Shown: piece by piece, positions 44,677 through 56,092 of the stretch
How the letters are laid out: each line of letters begins with the position of its first letter
How positions within the stretch are numbered: the first letter of the stretch is position 1
Assembly: GCF_021732705.1 (NCBI RefSeq)
Contig: NZ_JAKFUM010000006.1
Location: 224,198-288,197 of the forward strand
Length of the DNA stretch: 64,000 nt
Source of the DNA: Nevskia sp.
Lineage (GTDB): Bacteria > Pseudomonadota > Gammaproteobacteria > Nevskiales > Nevskiaceae
Direction: 5' to 3'
Notes under the pieces: generated by a model
What the model saw: only the letters and a program-made list of their open reading frames with translations
What the model was told of the DNA's origin: nothing
The model's database searches: none
Made by a program: the position numbers and the translations under genes

Positions 44677-47052
44677 ATGAATCTCAAGAAACGCCTGTTG
44701 CTGCTCGGGGCCGCCGGTCTGGTGGCTGCGTGCACCCTCGGTCTCGTTGGCTGGTTCGGCCAGAAGCTGCTGCTGGAAAGTGCTGCCCGGCAATCGGCAG
44801 CGGCGCAGGCCGTTCGCGCCCAGATGCAGGTCGACATGATGCACGACGCCCTGAACTCGGACGTGCTCGCCGCCATGCTCGCGGCCGACACCCGGGCCGA
44901 TGCGGCGCGCTTCGCCGAGATCCGCAGCGGGCTCGACGGCCATATCCAGAACATTCGCGAATCGCTGGCCTCGCTGAACGCCACCACGCTGGATCACGAC
45001 ATCCGCCAGCAGCTCGACGCGGTCGGCCCGCAGATCGACAGCTATGCCGCCGAAGCCACCGCCATCGTCGATCTCGCGTCGCGCAACGCCACGGCAGCGA
45101 CCGCGCGCCTGCCGAAGTTTCGCGCGGCCTTCACGGCGCTGGAAGGCTCGCTGGCGGCCGTCGGCGACAGCATCGAGGCGCTGATCGCGCAGCAGACCGC
45201 GGCTGGCGAGACCGTCGGCCGTGAAGTCACCTGGGCGCAGTTCGGCAGTCTCGCGGTGCTGGCGGCGCTGCTGGCCTGGCTGAGCCTTGCGGTGACCCGC
45301 AAGATCATGGCGCAACTCGGAGCCGATCCGAGCGATGCCGGCCTGGTCGCCGACCGCATCGCCGGCGGCACGCTGGACCGCGAGGTCGAGGGCGCTGCGG
45401 CGCATCCGGGCAGCGTCATGGCCTCGCTCGCCCGCATGCAGGATGAGCTGCGTCGCCGCGCTGCAGTGGCGGCCGAGAACAGTGGCCAGCTGGCGGCGAT
45501 CAACCGCTCGCAGGCGGTGATCGAGTTCGGCCTCGACGGCAGCATCCAGCATGCCAACGACATCTTCCTGAAGACATTCGGCTATCCGCTGGCCGAGATC
45601 ATCGGCAAGCCGCACAGCATGCTGTGCGATCCGACCGAGGTCGCGCATCCGGACTACGCCACGCACTGGAACCGCCTGCGTCGCGGCGAGTTCATCGGCG
45701 GGCGCTTCCGCCGCATCGCGGCCGATGGTCACGTTATCTGGCTTGAAGCCTCGTACAACGCGCTGTTCGATGCCGCCGGCAAGCCGGTCAGGGTGATCAA
45801 GTACGCCCGCGACATCAGCAACGAAGTGGCGACCGAAGCCGAAGTGGCGCGCATCGTCCAGGCTGCCGCCCGAGGCGACTTCACGCAGCGCATCGCGCTC
45901 GACGGCAAGACCGGCTTCTTCCTGGCGCTGGCGCGCGGCATCAACGAGCTGATGGACACCAGTTCGGTCGGCCTCGGCGAAGTGGTGCGGGTGCTCGGCG
46001 CGCTGGCCAAGGGCGACCTGACCGAGACCATCGCCGCCGAGTATCACGGCACCTTCGGCCAGCTGAAGCTCGATTCCAACCAGACGGTGGAACAGCTGTC
46101 GCGCATCGTCGCCACGATCAAGCAGGCGACCGAAACCATCCATACCGCATCGCGTGAAATCGCGGCCGGCAATCAGGACCTGTCGTCGCGCACCGAGCAG
46201 CAGGCGGCCTCGCTCGAGGAAACCGCCAGCTCGATGGAACAGCTGACGTCGACCGTCCGGCAGAACGCCGAAAGCGCGCGCCAGGCCAACCAGTTGGCGC
46301 ACGGCGCATCGCAGATCGCGCTGCGCGGCGGCCAGGTGGTGTCCGACGTGGTCACGACCATGGGCGAGATCCACGACTCGTCGCGCAAGATCGTCGACAT
46401 CATCAGCGTCATCGACGGCATCGCCTTCCAGACCAACATACTGGCGCTGAACGCGGCGGTGGAAGCGGCGCGCGCCGGCGAGCAGGGCCGCGGCTTCGCC
46501 GTGGTGGCTTCGGAAGTGCGCAGCCTTGCGCAACGCTCGGCCACGGCCGCGAAGGAGATCAAGACCCTGATCGGCGATTCGGTCGAGAAGGTCGACAACG
46601 GCACCAAGCTGGTCGAACAGGCCGGCCGCACGATGGACGAGGTGGTCGGCAGCGTGAAGCAGGTGACCGAGATCATCTCGGCAATTTCGGCGGCGTCGGA
46701 GGAGCAGAGTTCCGGCATCGAGCAGGTCAATCAGGCGATCACCCAGATGGACGAGGTGACGCAGCAGAACGCGGCGCTGGTCGAGCAGGCGTCGGCCTCG
46801 GCCCACGCGCTGGAGCAGCAGGCCGAGCAGCTGGCGCAGACGGTATCGGTGTTCGTGCTCGATCAGGCGCGTGCCCATCCGGTGGTCGAGACCCCGGCCC
46901 CGGCCGCCCGGCCGGCGCCGATACGGAAAGCCGGCACGCCGCGGATCAAGCCTGCGCCACGGCGCGCCAGCGCTGCCAGCGGTGCCGCGGTCGCCCCGCC
47001 GGTCGCAGCGCGCCGCGTCAACGGCGGCGGCGACGTCTGGACCGAATTCTGA
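44677..47052 (+). CDS. Chemoreceptor 2: transmembrane, one BdlA-type PAS, WTEF tail
   Basis: A 791-residue receptor with TM helices at about 7-26 and 189-207, a periplasmic four-helix-type sensor between them, a cytoplasmic PAS (about 279-395) and a methyl-accepting domain. The PAS is of the type in BdlA and related receptors ([33 protein letters not shown] in outline, [28 protein letters not shown]); it lacks the heme-PAS His/Trp pair. The protein ends DVWTEF. ATG 44677 is preceded by GAGGACC; a TTG six bases upstream is unlikely. Confidence 0.9.
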   Translation: MNLKKRLLLLGAAGLVAACTLGLVGWFGQKLLLESAARQSAAAQAVRAQMQVDMMHDALNSDVLAAMLAADTRADAARFAEIRSGLDGHIQNIRESLASLNATTLDHDIRQQLDAVGPQIDSYAAEATAIVDLASRNATAATARLPKFRAAFTALEGSLAAVGDSIEALIAQQTAAGETVGREVTWAQFGSLAVLAALLAWLSLAVTRKIMAQLGADPSDAGLVADRIAGGTLDREVEGAAAHPGSVMASLARMQDELRRRAAVAAENSGQLAAINRSQAVIEFGLDGSIQHANDIFLKTFGYPLAEIIGKPHSMLCDPTEVAHPDYATHWNRLRRGEFIGGRFRRIAADGHVIWLEASYNALFDAAGKPVRVIKYARDISNEVATEAEVARIVQAAARGDFTQRIALDGKTGFFLALARGINELMDTSSVGLGEVVRVLGALAKGDLTETIAAEYHGTFGQLKLDSNQTVEQLSRIVATIKQATETIHTASREIAAGNQDLSSRTEQQAASLEETASSMEQLTSTVRQNAESARQANQLAHGASQIALRGGQVVSDVVTTMGEIHDSSRKIVDIISVIDGIAFQTNILALNAAVEAARAGEQGRGFAVVASEVRSLAQRSATAAKEIKTLIGDSVEKVDNGTKLVEQAGRTMDEVVGSVKQVTEIISAISAASEEQSSGIEQVNQAITQMDEVTQQNAALVEQASASAHALEQQAEQLAQTVSVFVLDQARAHPVVETPAPAARPAPIRKAGTPRIKPAPRRASAASGAAVAPPVAARRVNGGGDVWTEF

Positions 47053-47094
47053 TCCGCCCCCGCATCCGTCCCTGCCATCGAATCGAGCACTCCC

Positions 47095-47616
47095 ATGACC
47101 CCTGAATTGCTGACCCTGTCCGGCGGCTCCCGCGCGCAGGCGGCGGTTGCCGCCAGCGAACTGCTGACCTTCTCGCTTGGTGCCGAGTACTACGGCGTCG
47201 ACATCCTGAAAGTGCAGGAAATCCGCGGCTACGACACCGTGACCCGGATTCCCGATGCGCCGAACTGGCTGAAAGGCGTGATCAACCTGCGCGGCACCAT
47301 CGTTCCGGTGATCGACCTGCGCATCAAGTTCCGGCTGAGCAAGGTCGAGTACAACGAGTTCACGGTGATGATCATCCTGAGCCTGTCGAACCGGACCGTC
47401 GGCATCGTCGTCGACGCGGTGTCCGACGTGACGCAACTCAGCGTCGACCAGATCAAGCCCGCTCCAGAATTCGGGGCCGGGGTCGATACCCAGTACATCT
47501 CCGGCCTCGGTGCGCTGGACGACCGCATGCTGATCCTCGTCGACATCGAACGCCTGCTTCAGGCCGACGATCTGGCCGTGCTCGCAGCCGGCGGCGGCCT
47601 CGCAGCGCACCACTGA
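47095..47616 (+). CDS. cheW: CheW coupling protein (second system, copy 1)
   Basis: A 173-residue CheW with the canonical [49 protein letters not shown] and [10 protein letters not shown] strands. It is closely related to the copy at 49728 (most of the domain identical), which suggests duplication together with the neighbouring receptors. It follows receptor 2 by 42 bases and precedes receptor 3 by 35. Confidence 0.95.
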   Translation: MTPELLTLSGGSRAQAAVAASELLTFSLGAEYYGVDILKVQEIRGYDTVTRIPDAPNWLKGVINLRGTIVPVIDLRIKFRLSKVEYNEFTVMIILSLSNRTVGIVVDAVSDVTQLSVDQIKPAPEFGAGVDTQYISGLGALDDRMLILVDIERLLQADDLAVLAAGGGLAAHH

Positions 47617-47651
47617 CGGTCACATCGCTTTCCATCACGCAGGTGTCCGAC

Positions 47652-49502
47652 ATGAAAGCATCAATCGCGTTTCCGATCCCGTGGCTGGTGACGACGGCCT
47701 TGTCGTTCGCCGTGCCGTTCGCTGCGTTGCTGGTGCTGTTGTCGACATCGCTCACCGATGCCGCCGGTGTCGCGCTGGCGGCTGCCGTCGTCGTGGGACT
47801 GGCGCTGCAGGTGCTCGTGTTCCAGCCGCTGGCAGCGAGCGCCCAAGCGCTGGACGACATCGCAGCCGGGCGCACCGGCCGTGTGCCCGACGGGCTGCTG
47901 CGCGACGCCGTGCTGCGCGTGCAGCAGCATTGCAGGCAGATGGCGGACGCCCGCACGCAGGCCAGTGCCGAGCATCGGCGCATTCGCGACGCGCTCGACG
48001 CCACGGTGATGCCGGTCCGCATCGCCGACGAGAACGGCACCATCGTCTACCTGAACGATGCGCTGCAGTCGGTGCTGAAGCGCGACGAAGCCGCGTTCAA
48101 GCGCGAACTGCCGGGCTTCGATGCCTCGAAGCTGCTCGGCGGCTCGGTTGGCGTGTTCTATGCCAAGCCGGACGAAGCGCTGGCGCGGCTGAAGGCGTTG
48201 GAGCGCACCACGTCCTCGCTGCTGCGCCTTGGCGGCCGCACCTACGAAGTCACGACCACGCCGATCCGCGGCCCGAACGGCGAGCGCATGGGCTCGGTCG
48301 GCCAGTGGCTGGATCGCACCGATCAGCTGGCGGCGGAGGGCGAGATCGCGGCACTGGTCGAAGCCGCCGTTGCCGGCGACTTCACGCGACGCATCGAGCT
48401 GAGCGGCAAGGAAGGCTTCTTCAAGCAGCTGGGCGAGGGCATGAACCGCCTGATGACGGTCAGCCAGACTGGACTCGATGAAGTGGTGCGGATGCTGGAG
48501 GCACTGGCGCGCGGCGATCTGACCGAACGGATCAGCAACGACTACAGCGGTACCTTCGGCCGGCTCAAGGACGATTCCAACACCACGGCAACCCAGCTCA
48601 CCGCGATGCTCGGCGAGGTCAAGCAGGCCGTCGCGCAGATCAACCAGGGCGTCAGCGAGATCGCCACCGGCAATGCCGATCTCTCTGCGCGCACGGAACA
48701 GCAGGCGGCTTCGCTGGAGGAAACCGCCAGTTCGATGGAACAGCTGACCGCCACGGTGCGGCAGAACGCGGAAAGCGCGCGCGCGGCCAATCAGCTGGCG
48801 ATCAGCGCGTCCGATGTCGCGCTGCGCGGCGGGCAGGTTGTCGGCGAGGTGGTGACGACGATGGGTTCGATCACCGCCAGCTCGAAGAAGATCGTCGACA
48901 TCATCAGCGTCATCGACGGCATCGCGTTCCAGACCAACATCCTGGCACTTAACGCGGCGGTGGAGGCGGCGCGCGCCGGTGAGCAGGGCCGCGGCTTCGC
49001 GGTGGTGGCGGCGGAAGTGCGCAACCTCGCGCAGATGAGTGCCTCGGCGGCGAAGGACATCAAGACCCTGATCCACGATTCGGTCGAGAAGGTCGGCAAC
49101 GGCACGCAACTGGTCGAGGAAGCCGGCCGCACGATGGCCGACATCGTCAGCAGCGTGCGCAAGGTCACCGACATCATGGCCGAGATTTCAGCGGCCTCGC
49201 AGGAGCAGACGCAGGGCATCGAGCAGGTCAACCAGACCATCACCCAGATGGATCAGATGACCCAGCAGAACGCGGCACTGGTCGAGGAAGCCTCGGCTGC
49301 GGCGCACTCGCTCGAGGATCAGGCCGAGGCCCTGGTGGCGGCCGTGGCTCGCTTCGTGATCGACGAGATGGCGCAAGACGCCAGTCCGCACGCCGCGGAC
49401 AGAGCGATGACCGCCGCGCGCCCCGCTCCCGCGCGCAAGCCGGCGGCGGCGTCGAAGCCGCGGCTGCCGTCGCATGCGCCGCCGCAGGCGCTGGCTTCCT
49501 GA
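47652..49502 (+). CDS. Chemoreceptor 3: membrane hairpin, altered heme-type PAS, no WTEF tail
   Basis: A 616-residue receptor. Two hydrophobic helices at about 8-30 and 34-56 are separated by a very short loop, so there is no periplasmic sensor. The cytoplasmic PAS (about 115-230) is of the Aer2 type and keeps the Trp (W219), but the heme His position is Tyr170 (VFYAKPDEA), and the second His is lost. The methyl-accepting domain is complete. The tail ends QALAS, without the xWxxF motif seen in five other receptors here. ATG 47652 chosen; an in-frame GTG lies at 47643. Confidence 0.9.
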   Translation: MKASIAFPIPWLVTTALSFAVPFAALLVLLSTSLTDAAGVALAAAVVVGLALQVLVFQPLAASAQALDDIAAGRTGRVPDGLLRDAVLRVQQHCRQMADARTQASAEHRRIRDALDATVMPVRIADENGTIVYLNDALQSVLKRDEAAFKRELPGFDASKLLGGSVGVFYAKPDEALARLKALERTTSSLLRLGGRTYEVTTTPIRGPNGERMGSVGQWLDRTDQLAAEGEIAALVEAAVAGDFTRRIELSGKEGFFKQLGEGMNRLMTVSQTGLDEVVRMLEALARGDLTERISNDYSGTFGRLKDDSNTTATQLTAMLGEVKQAVAQINQGVSEIATGNADLSARTEQQAASLEETASSMEQLTATVRQNAESARAANQLAISASDVALRGGQVVGEVVTTMGSITASSKKIVDIISVIDGIAFQTNILALNAAVEAARAGEQGRGFAVVAAEVRNLAQMSASAAKDIKTLIHDSVEKVGNGTQLVEEAGRTMADIVSSVRKVTDIMAEISAASQEQTQGIEQVNQTITQMDQMTQQNAALVEEASAAAHSLEDQAEALVAAVARFVIDEMAQDASPHAADRAMTAARPAPARKPAAASKPRLPSHAPPQALAS

Positions 49503-49530
49503 CCATCGCGCACGTCGCGCACGCCGTCCC

Positions 49531-49558
49531 CGACAAGGCCCCGCAAGGGGCCTTGTCG
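49531..49558. terminator. Strong stem-loop after receptor 3
   Basis: CGACAAGGCCCC and GGGGCCTTGTCG form a perfect 12-base stem with a GCAA tetraloop, starting 28 bases after the receptor 3 stop. There is no immediate T-run, so it may be a weak terminator or an mRNA-stabilising or processing element. Confidence 0.6.
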
Positions 49559-49632
49559 TGTCCGCGATCGTCATCATCGATCACGACGATGACCGGGCCG
49601 GCGCGCTGTTCCGGGCAGCGAACACACCGGGC

Positions 49633-49688
49633 CGTGCAAGTTTTTTGACACCAGGGACGGCGTGGCGCGCGGGTCTTGAACTTGCACG
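49633..49688. repeat. Inverted repeat upstream of cheW copy 2
   Basis: CGTGCAAGTT (49633-49642) and AACTTGCACG (49679-49688) are perfect 10-base arms 36 bases apart. The left arm runs into a T-tract and a TTGACA-like hexamer (49645-49650), though no matching -10 is visible. The leader could fold in the mRNA or be a regulator site for the cheW-receptor 4 unit. Confidence 0.45.
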
Positions 49689-49727
49689 CGGAGCAGGAGA
49701 GTCCCACCCGACAGGTCGTCACCCGCC

Positions 49728-50243
49728 ATGAACCCGACAGCCGCATCCCCGTTACCCGGCGCTGCCAGCGCCCACTCCGCCGTCGGCAGTGAACTGCTGA
49801 CGTTCACGCTCGGCAACGAGTACTACGGCGTCGACATCCTCAAGGTCCAGGAGATTCGCGGCTACGACACCGTGACCCGGATTCCGGGTTCGCCGGAATT
49901 CATCAAGGGCGTGATCAACCTGCGCGGCGCCATCGTTCCGGTGATCGACCTGCGCATCAAGTTCAACCTGTCGAGCGTCGCCTACAACGAGTTCACCGTG
50001 ATGATCATCCTGAACATCGCCCGGCGCATCGTCGGCATCGTCGTCGACAGCGTGTCCGACGTCACCCAGCTGGGCCCCGAGCAGATCAAGCCGACGCCGG
50101 AATTCGGCAGCGCGCTCGATACCTCCTACATCACCGGATTGGGTGCGCTCGACGAGCGGATGCTGATCCTGATCGACATCGAGAAGCTGATGTCGTCGAC
50201 CGACATGGCGCTGGTCGATCTGCCGTCGCAGTCGCTGCAGTAG
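49728..50243 (+). CDS. cheW: CheW coupling protein (second system, copy 2)
   Basis: A 171-residue Che[50 protein letters not shown], and [25 protein letters not shown]. It is near-identical in the core to the copy at 47095, with differences mainly in the N-terminus and the last helix. The 225-base gap before it carries the two inverted repeats listed separately, so it may start its own transcript with receptor 4. Confidence 0.95.
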   Translation: MNPTAASPLPGAASAHSAVGSELLTFTLGNEYYGVDILKVQEIRGYDTVTRIPGSPEFIKGVINLRGAIVPVIDLRIKFNLSSVAYNEFTVMIILNIARRIVGIVVDSVSDVTQLGPEQIKPTPEFGSALDTSYITGLGALDERMLILIDIEKLMSSTDMALVDLPSQSLQ

Positions 50244-50363
50244 GCCTGTCGCCATCCATCCACGACGCCACCTCGCATCCCGCGCAGCGCCCGTCGATCG
50301 TCACCCGCTGATCCACCCCGCGTGCGCCCGTCGCGCCCGCCGCACGAACCCGGCAGAACCCTC

Positions 50364-53147
50364 ATGAAAGCCCAAGTGAAGTCCACTCCGAAATCCGTCC
50401 GCCCGTCCGCCTCGTCCGCCGCCAAGCCTGCGGCGCGCCCGGTGGCCAAGCCGGCTGCCCGCGCCGCCTCGGCGTCTTCTTCCCGCCCGGCGGCGCCGTC
50501 GAAGCCGCAGCGTGCGCCGGCCAAGGCCGCGCGCAAGCCGCTGAAGACGGCGGCACTGGTTCATCGCGGCAAGGTCTCCACCGCGAGCGTCGCACCGAAG
50601 GCGGTCAAGGGGCTGACCGTTGCCGAACTGAGCCGCGAACTGGCCGCCACGCGCGCGCACATCGCCGCAATCGGCCGGCTGCGCGCGTATCTCGAACTGA
50701 CGACCGATGGCACCATCGTCTCGGCCAACGACAACTTCCTGCGCGTCATCGGTCGTTCGATGAACGATCTGCGCGGCCAGAAGCACAGCGTCATCGAATC
50801 CGACGACGCCGGCAGCCGCAACGAGATGCGTACCGCGTGGGACCGTCTGGCGCGCGGCGAGGCCGTGGCCGGGCAGTTCCGCTATCGCTCCGGCGAAGGC
50901 CGCGACCTGTGGCTGCAGGCCAACTACAACCCGGTGGTGCTCGAGGACGGCACGGTGACCAAGGTCGCCGTCTATGCCACGGACATCACCGAGCAGCGCC
51001 AGAAGGCGTCCGATGCCGACGGTCAGCTGGCGGCGATCTCGAAGGCGCAGGCGGTGATCGAGTTCACCCTCGACGGCCGCATCCTGACCGCCAACGCCAA
51101 CTTCCTGAACACCGTCGGCTACACGCTCGATGAGGTGCGCGGTCAGCACCACAGCCTGTTCGTCGATGCCGCCTATCGCAGCACGCCGGAGTACCGCGCG
51201 TTCTGGGACAAGCTCGGCCGCGGCGAATTCGATGCCGGCCGCTACCTGCGGCATGGCAAGGGCGGCCGGCCGATCTGGCTGGAAGCGACCTACAACCCGA
51301 TCCTCGATGCCGACGGCAAGGCCTTCAAGGTCGTCAAGTACGCGACCGACATCACGGCTCGCGTGCATGCCGAGGAATCGATGTCGCATGCCGTGGCCGA
51401 AACCGAGGCAGTGGTGACGGCAGCCAAGCGCGGCGATCTGAGCCAGCGTATCCCGCTCGAAGGCAAGCAGGGACCGATCGCCGAAATGGCCGGCGGCATC
51501 AACGCGATGCTCGACGGCATCTTTGCCGCGCAGGTGATCGAGCGGAAAGTGGCGGACGAGAACCTGCGCATCAAGATGGCGCTGGACTCGGTGACCACCA
51601 ACGTGATGATCGCCGACAACGATCGCAACATCGTCTACATGAACGGCTCGGTGAAGGAGATGCTGACCGTCGCCGAGTCGGACATTCGCAAGAGCCTGCC
51701 GAACTTCGATGTGCGCAAGCTCGATGGCGCCAAGATCGACGTCTTCCACAAGCATCCGGAACATCAGGCCCGGATGCTGTCGACCTTCCGCGATACCCAT
51801 CGCACTCAGATCGTGGTCGGCGGCCGCACGTTCTCGTTGATCGCCGCACCGATCATCAACGCCGCCGGCGAGCGCCTCGGCGCGGTCGTCGAGTGGAAGG
51901 ACCGGACGGCGGAAGTGGCGGTCGAGAATGAAGTGGGCAGCATCGTCGCGGCGGCCGCCAACGGCGATTTCACGCAGCGCATCGACATGAAGGGCAAGGA
52001 GGGCTTCTTCAAGATGCTCGGCGAAAGCCTGAACCAGCTGCTGGAAACCTCCAGCGTCGGCCTGAACGAAGTGGTCCGCGTGCTCAGCGCGCTGGCCCGT
52101 GGCGATCTGACCGAAACCATCACCAACGAGTACCACGGCACCTTCGGCCAGCTGAAGGACGACTCCAATGCCACCGTTGCCCAGTTGACCGAGATCATCA
52201 CCCAGATCAAGCAGGCCACCGACACCATCAACGTCGCCGCCGGCGAGATCGCGGCCGGCAACCTCGACCTGTCGCAGCGCACCGAGGAACAGGCGGCGTC
52301 GCTGGAAGAAACCGCCAGTTCGATGGAAGAGCTGACCTCCACGGTCAAGCAGAACGCCGAGAACGCGCGTCAGGCCAACCAGCTGGCACTCGGCGCATCC
52401 GATGTCGCGATCAAGGGTGGTCAGGTCGTCGGCCAGGTCGTGACGACGATGACGGCGATCAACGATTCGTCGAAGAAGATCGTCGACATCATCAGCGTCA
52501 TCGACGGCATCGCGTTCCAGACCAACATCCTGGCGCTGAACGCCGCGGTCGAAGCAGCCCGCGCCGGTGAACAGGGCAGGGGCTTCGCGGTGGTGGCGGC
52601 GGAAGTCCGCAGCCTGGCGCAGCGCAGCGCCTCGGCCGCGAAGGAGATCAAGACCCTGATCGGCGATTCGGTCGAGAAGGTCGGCAACGGCACCAAGCTG
52701 GTCGAGCAGGCCGGCAAGACGATGGACGAGATCGTGACCAGCGTGAAGCGGGTCACCGACATCATGGCCGAGATCTCGGCGGCGTCGCAGGAGCAGTCCA
52801 GCGGTATCGACCAGATCAACAAGGCGATCACGCAGATGGATCAGGTCACCCAGCAGAACGCGGCACTCGTCGAAGAGGCTTCGGCGGCGGCACGTTCGAT
52901 GGAAGATCAGGCCGGCAACCTGTCGACGGCTGTCGCGCAGTTCACGCTCGAAGGCAGCCATGCGGCTCCGGTGCAGCGGAGGCAGCAGGGCGTACCGCAG
53001 CATCCGGCTGCCGGCCAGCCGCAGCGCGGCGGTCGCCCGACCCCGGCCCCGACTGCCGGCACGCTGCGCCGTCCGGCATCGGGCGGCGGGAGCAGCGCGC
53101 CGAAGTCGTCACGTGCGGCAGCCAGCGACACCTGGACCGAGTTCTGA
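50364..53147 (+). CDS. Chemoreceptor 4: soluble, basic tail, two BdlA-type PAS plus one heme-PAS, WTEF tail
   Basis: A 927-residue receptor without membrane helices. The first ~70 residues are a Lys/Ala/Pro/Arg-rich, histone H1-like segment. Two BdlA-type PAS domains (about 105-225 and 229-350) are followed by an Aer2-type PAS (about 405-525) with H462 (FHKHPEHQ) and W511 (VVEWKDRT), again 49 apart. The methyl-accepting domain and DTWTEF tail are complete. ATG 50364 is the first after a suitable leader; an upstream in-frame ATG at 50322 is less likely. It would sense O2 or redox state in the cytoplasm. Confidence 0.9.
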   Translation: MKAQVKSTPKSVRPSASSAAKPAARPVAKPAARAASASSSRPAAPSKPQRAPAKAARKPLKTAALVHRGKVSTASVAPKAVKGLTVAELSRELAATRAHIAAIGRLRAYLELTTDGTIVSANDNFLRVIGRSMNDLRGQKHSVIESDDAGSRNEMRTAWDRLARGEAVAGQFRYRSGEGRDLWLQANYNPVVLEDGTVTKVAVYATDITEQRQKASDADGQLAAISKAQAVIEFTLDGRILTANANFLNTVGYTLDEVRGQHHSLFVDAAYRSTPEYRAFWDKLGRGEFDAGRYLRHGKGGRPIWLEATYNPILDADGKAFKVVKYATDITARVHAEESMSHAVAETEAVVTAAKRGDLSQRIPLEGKQGPIAEMAGGINAMLDGIFAAQVIERKVADENLRIKMALDSVTTNVMIADNDRNIVYMNGSVKEMLTVAESDIRKSLPNFDVRKLDGAKIDVFHKHPEHQARMLSTFRDTHRTQIVVGGRTFSLIAAPIINAAGERLGAVVEWKDRTAEVAVENEVGSIVAAAANGDFTQRIDMKGKEGFFKMLGESLNQLLETSSVGLNEVVRVLSALARGDLTETITNEYHGTFGQLKDDSNATVAQLTEIITQIKQATDTINVAAGEIAAGNLDLSQRTEEQAASLEETASSMEELTSTVKQNAENARQANQLALGASDVAIKGGQVVGQVVTTMTAINDSSKKIVDIISVIDGIAFQTNILALNAAVEAARAGEQGRGFAVVAAEVRSLAQRSASAAKEIKTLIGDSVEKVGNGTKLVEQAGKTMDEIVTSVKRVTDIMAEISAASQEQSSGIDQINKAITQMDQVTQQNAALVEEASAAARSMEDQAGNLSTAVAQFTLEGSHAAPVQRRQQGVPQHPAAGQPQRGGRPTPAPTAGTLRRPASGGGSSAPKSSRAAASDTWTEF

Positions 53148-53162
53148 CCCAGACGCAGCGCC

Positions 53163-53240
53163 CACCCTTCCCGGTCGCCGGGAGGGTGCGGACCCGGCAG
53201 CACGAACCCCGCAGGGCCTGAACGGCGCTGCGGGGTTTTT
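53163..53240 (+). terminator. Rho-independent terminator after receptor 4, with a second hairpin
   Basis: AACCCCGCAG (53205-53214) pairs with CTGCGGGGTT (53228-53237) and runs into TTTTT, a typical intrinsic terminator. A second GC-rich hairpin, ACCCTTCCCGG against CCGGGAGGGT with one bulged base, lies just upstream (53164-53187). Together they mark the end of the cheW-receptor 4 transcript, so receptor 5 should have its own promoter in 53241-53403. Confidence 0.85.
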
Positions 53241-53403
53241 CGCGTCTGCGGCCGCCGCACGCGTTGCCGGAAATCCGGCGTCAGCCACCGGGAACTGGAC
53301 TTGCAAAGGCTGCCTACCAGGCGCGGCGTCCTTGCGGGTTCCGGGCGGACGGCACGCCTTCCTGCTCGATCCCTGATCTCCACCCTTTCCGAAGGCTGCC
53401 GAC

Positions 53404-56013
53404 ATGACGTTTCTTGCCTCGCTGTTCCCGCGCCGCGCCGCGCGCCAGCAGATCATCGAATTCGCCGCCCGCAATGCCGCCATCGACAAGGTACAGGCGG
53501 TCGCCGAGTTCTCGCTCGACGGGCGCGTGCTGGCGGCCAACGCGAACTTCCTCGCCATGACCGGCTACCGGCTCGAGGACATCGTCGGCCAGCATCACGC
53601 GATGTTCGTGGTGCCGGAAGAGCGCGACACGCCGGCTTACCGCGAGTTCTGGTCGAAGCTCGCGCTCGGCCAGCATGATTCCGGCCAATACCGCCGCCTG
53701 AGCCGGGATGGCCGCGAAATCTGGATTCACGCCTCGCACCACCCGATGCTCGACATCGAGGGACGGCCGTACAAGGTCGTCAAGTACGCCACCGACATCA
53801 CCGAATCCAAGCTGCGCTCGGCCGACTACGAGGGCCAGCTGGCTGCCATCTCCAAGGCCCAGGCGGTCATCGAGTTTTCGCTCGACGGGCACATCCTCAG
53901 CGTCAACGACAACTTCCTCAATGTGCTCGGCTATACGCGCGACGAGATCGTCGGCCGGCATCACTCGATGTTCGTCGACGGCGCCACCCGCGACTCGCCG
54001 GCCTATACGGCGTTCTGGGCCAAGCTCGGACGCGGCGAGTACGACAGCGGCCAGTATCGGCGCATCGGCAAGGGCGGTCGCGAAGTCTGGATCCACGGCA
54101 CCTACAACCCGATCTACGACCCGGCCGGGAAGCCGTTCAAGGTGGTCAAGTACGCCACCGACATCACCGACTCGCGGCTGCGCTCGGCGGCCTACGAAAG
54201 CCAGCTCGACGCGATCTCCAAGACCCAGGCGGTCATCAAGTTCACGCTCGACGGCAAGATCATCGATGCCAACGCCAACTTCCTCGATGCCACCGGTTAC
54301 CGGCTGGACGAGATCGTCGGCCGACATCACGCGATGTTCGTCGATCCGACCGAGAGCGCGTCCGCCGAGTACCGGCAGTTCTGGGAGAAGCTCGGGCGCG
54401 GCGAAGCCGATACCGGCCAGTTCCGCCGCTTCGGCAAGGGTGGGCGCGAGATCTGGCTGAACGCCTCGTACAACCCGATCCTCGATGCTGCGGGCCGGCC
54501 GCAGCAGGTCATCAAGTACGCGACCGACATCACCGAACAGAAAATCAAGGACAACGACGCCGCCGGCCAGATCGCGGCGGTCTACCGTGCCCGCTGCGCG
54601 CTGCAGCTGTCACTGGACGGCACCATTCTGCTGGCCAACGAGAACTTCTGCCGCGCCACCGGCTACAGCCCGGAGGAACTGGTCGGCCGCCATCACGACA
54701 TGCTGGTCGAGGCAACACCCGCGGCACTGGCCGAGGCGCGCGAACTGATCGCCCGCATCGGCCGCGGCGAAAGCCCGTCGGGCCAGTTCAAGCGGATCGG
54801 CAAGGACGGCAAGGTGGTCTGGTTCCAGGCCAACTACAACTCGATCCTCGATCTCGCCGGCAAGCCCTGCAAGGCGGCGATCTTCGCCACCGACATCACC
54901 GACCAGATCAATGCCCAGGCCGCGCTGAACCGGGCCGTCGAGCAGACGCAGGCAGTCGCCACGGCGGCGCGCGAAGGCGACCTGACCCAGCGGGTGCCGC
55001 TGGACGACAAGGCCGGCCAGGTCCGTGACCTCTGCAGCGGCGTCAATGCGCTGGTCGAGAACATGGCCTCGGTGGTCACCCGGATCAAGGAATCGACCGA
55101 GGCGATCAACGTGGCGGCGCGCGAGATCGCGGCCGGCAACCAGGACCTGTCGGCGCGCACCGAGCAGCAGGCGGCGTCGCTCGAGGAGACCGCCAGCTCG
55201 ATGGAGGAGCTGACCGGCACCGTCAAGCAGAACGCCGAGAACGCCCGTCAGGCCAACCAGCTGGCGCTCGGGGCTTCCGATGTGGCGCTGAAGGGCGGCC
55301 AGGTGGTCGGCGACGTGGTCGGCACGATGAGCGCGATCCAGGCGTCGTCGAAGAAGATCGTCGACATCATCAGTGTCATCGACGGCATCGCCTTCCAGAC
55401 CAACATTCTGGCGCTGAACGCGGCGGTTGAAGCGGCGCGCGCCGGCGAGCAGGGCCGGGGCTTCGCGGTGGTCGCCTCGGAGGTCCGCAGCCTGGCCCAG
55501 CGCAGTGCGTCGGCGGCCAAGGAGATCAAGGCCCTGATCGGCGATTCGGTCGAAAAGGTCGGCGACGGCACGCGGCTGGTCGAGCAGGCCGGCAAGACCA
55601 TGGACGAGATCGTGACCAGCGTGAAGCGGGTCACCGACATCATGGCCGAGATCTCGGCGGCCTCGCAGGAACAGAGCAAGGGCATCGAGCAGGTCAACCA
55701 GACGATCACCCAGATGGACGAGGTCACCCAGCAGAACGCCGCGCTGGTCGAGGAAGCCTCGGCGGCCGCGCGCTCGCTGGAAGCGCAGGCCAATGGCCTT
55801 TCGACCGCCGTCGCCGGCTTCCGGGTCGACAGCGGGCAGGTCGCCGTCCACGCGGCCGAGCGCGCCGCCGCGCCGATCGCGCCGGTCGCCCCGCCGCCGG
55901 TCGCCCCGCTGCGCGGCCCTGCGCGGCCCAAGCCGTCGGCGCGTCGCGCCACGCCCGCCGCCACGCCCGCCAAGGTCATCAACGGCAGTGGCGAGGCCTG
56001 GACCGAATTCTGA
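53404..56013 (+). CDS. Chemoreceptor 5: soluble, four tandem BdlA-type PAS domains, WTEF tail
   Basis: An 869-residue receptor without membrane helices. PAS units start at residues 31, 153, 275 and 397, each 122 residues, with the repeated pattern QAVxEFxLDGxIxxANxNFL, GxHHxMFV, GRGExDSGQxRR, [22 protein letters not shown]. The fourth unit has diverged most. The methyl-accepting domain (about 540-810) and the EAWTEF tail follow. Similar PAS types in BdlA and other soluble receptors are linked to redox or heme/FAD signals, but no ligand residue is certain here. It starts 163 bases after a terminator. Confidence 0.9.
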   Translation: MTFLASLFPRRAARQQIIEFAARNAAIDKVQAVAEFSLDGRVLAANANFLAMTGYRLEDIVGQHHAMFVVPEERDTPAYREFWSKLALGQHDSGQYRRLSRDGREIWIHASHHPMLDIEGRPYKVVKYATDITESKLRSADYEGQLAAISKAQAVIEFSLDGHILSVNDNFLNVLGYTRDEIVGRHHSMFVDGATRDSPAYTAFWAKLGRGEYDSGQYRRIGKGGREVWIHGTYNPIYDPAGKPFKVVKYATDITDSRLRSAAYESQLDAISKTQAVIKFTLDGKIIDANANFLDATGYRLDEIVGRHHAMFVDPTESASAEYRQFWEKLGRGEADTGQFRRFGKGGREIWLNASYNPILDAAGRPQQVIKYATDITEQKIKDNDAAGQIAAVYRARCALQLSLDGTILLANENFCRATGYSPEELVGRHHDMLVEATPAALAEARELIARIGRGESPSGQFKRIGKDGKVVWFQANYNSILDLAGKPCKAAIFATDITDQINAQAALNRAVEQTQAVATAAREGDLTQRVPLDDKAGQVRDLCSGVNALVENMASVVTRIKESTEAINVAAREIAAGNQDLSARTEQQAASLEETASSMEELTGTVKQNAENARQANQLALGASDVALKGGQVVGDVVGTMSAIQASSKKIVDIISVIDGIAFQTNILALNAAVEAARAGEQGRGFAVVASEVRSLAQRSASAAKEIKALIGDSVEKVGDGTRLVEQAGKTMDEIVTSVKRVTDIMAEISAASQEQSKGIEQVNQTITQMDEVTQQNAALVEEASAAARSLEAQANGLSTAVAGFRVDSGQVAVHAAERAAAPIAPVAPPPVAPLRGPARPKPSARRATPAATPAKVINGSGEAWTEF
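53494..54957 (+). repeat. Four in-frame 366-base PAS repeats
   Basis: Equivalent codons (CAGGCGGT for units 1-3, CGCTGCGC for unit 4) fall at 53494, 53860, 54226 and 54592, an exact 366-base period. Units 1-3 are strongly alike at DNA level; unit 4 has diverged. Confidence 0.9.
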
Positions 56014-56092
56014 ACGACGGCAACCGCGCGTTACCGGCGTGCGCCCGGCTGTGCTCACCCGATTTCCCATCCCCGTTTCAGGAGTGCCGTCC

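Noticed and set aside
44581-47613. Very long minus-strand open frame (about 1010 codons) opposite receptor 2 and cheW
   Set aside because: It is the antisense shadow of well-recognised receptor and cheW genes in GC-rich DNA; its translation is His/Arg/Asp/Gln-rich with no family motif. The same holds for the other long antisense frames, e.g. 17527-20490 and 50301-53003.
49645-49650. TTGACA as a -35 box for the cheW-receptor 4 unit
   Set aside because: No -10-like sequence is found at the right distance; it is mentioned only as part of the inverted-repeat region.
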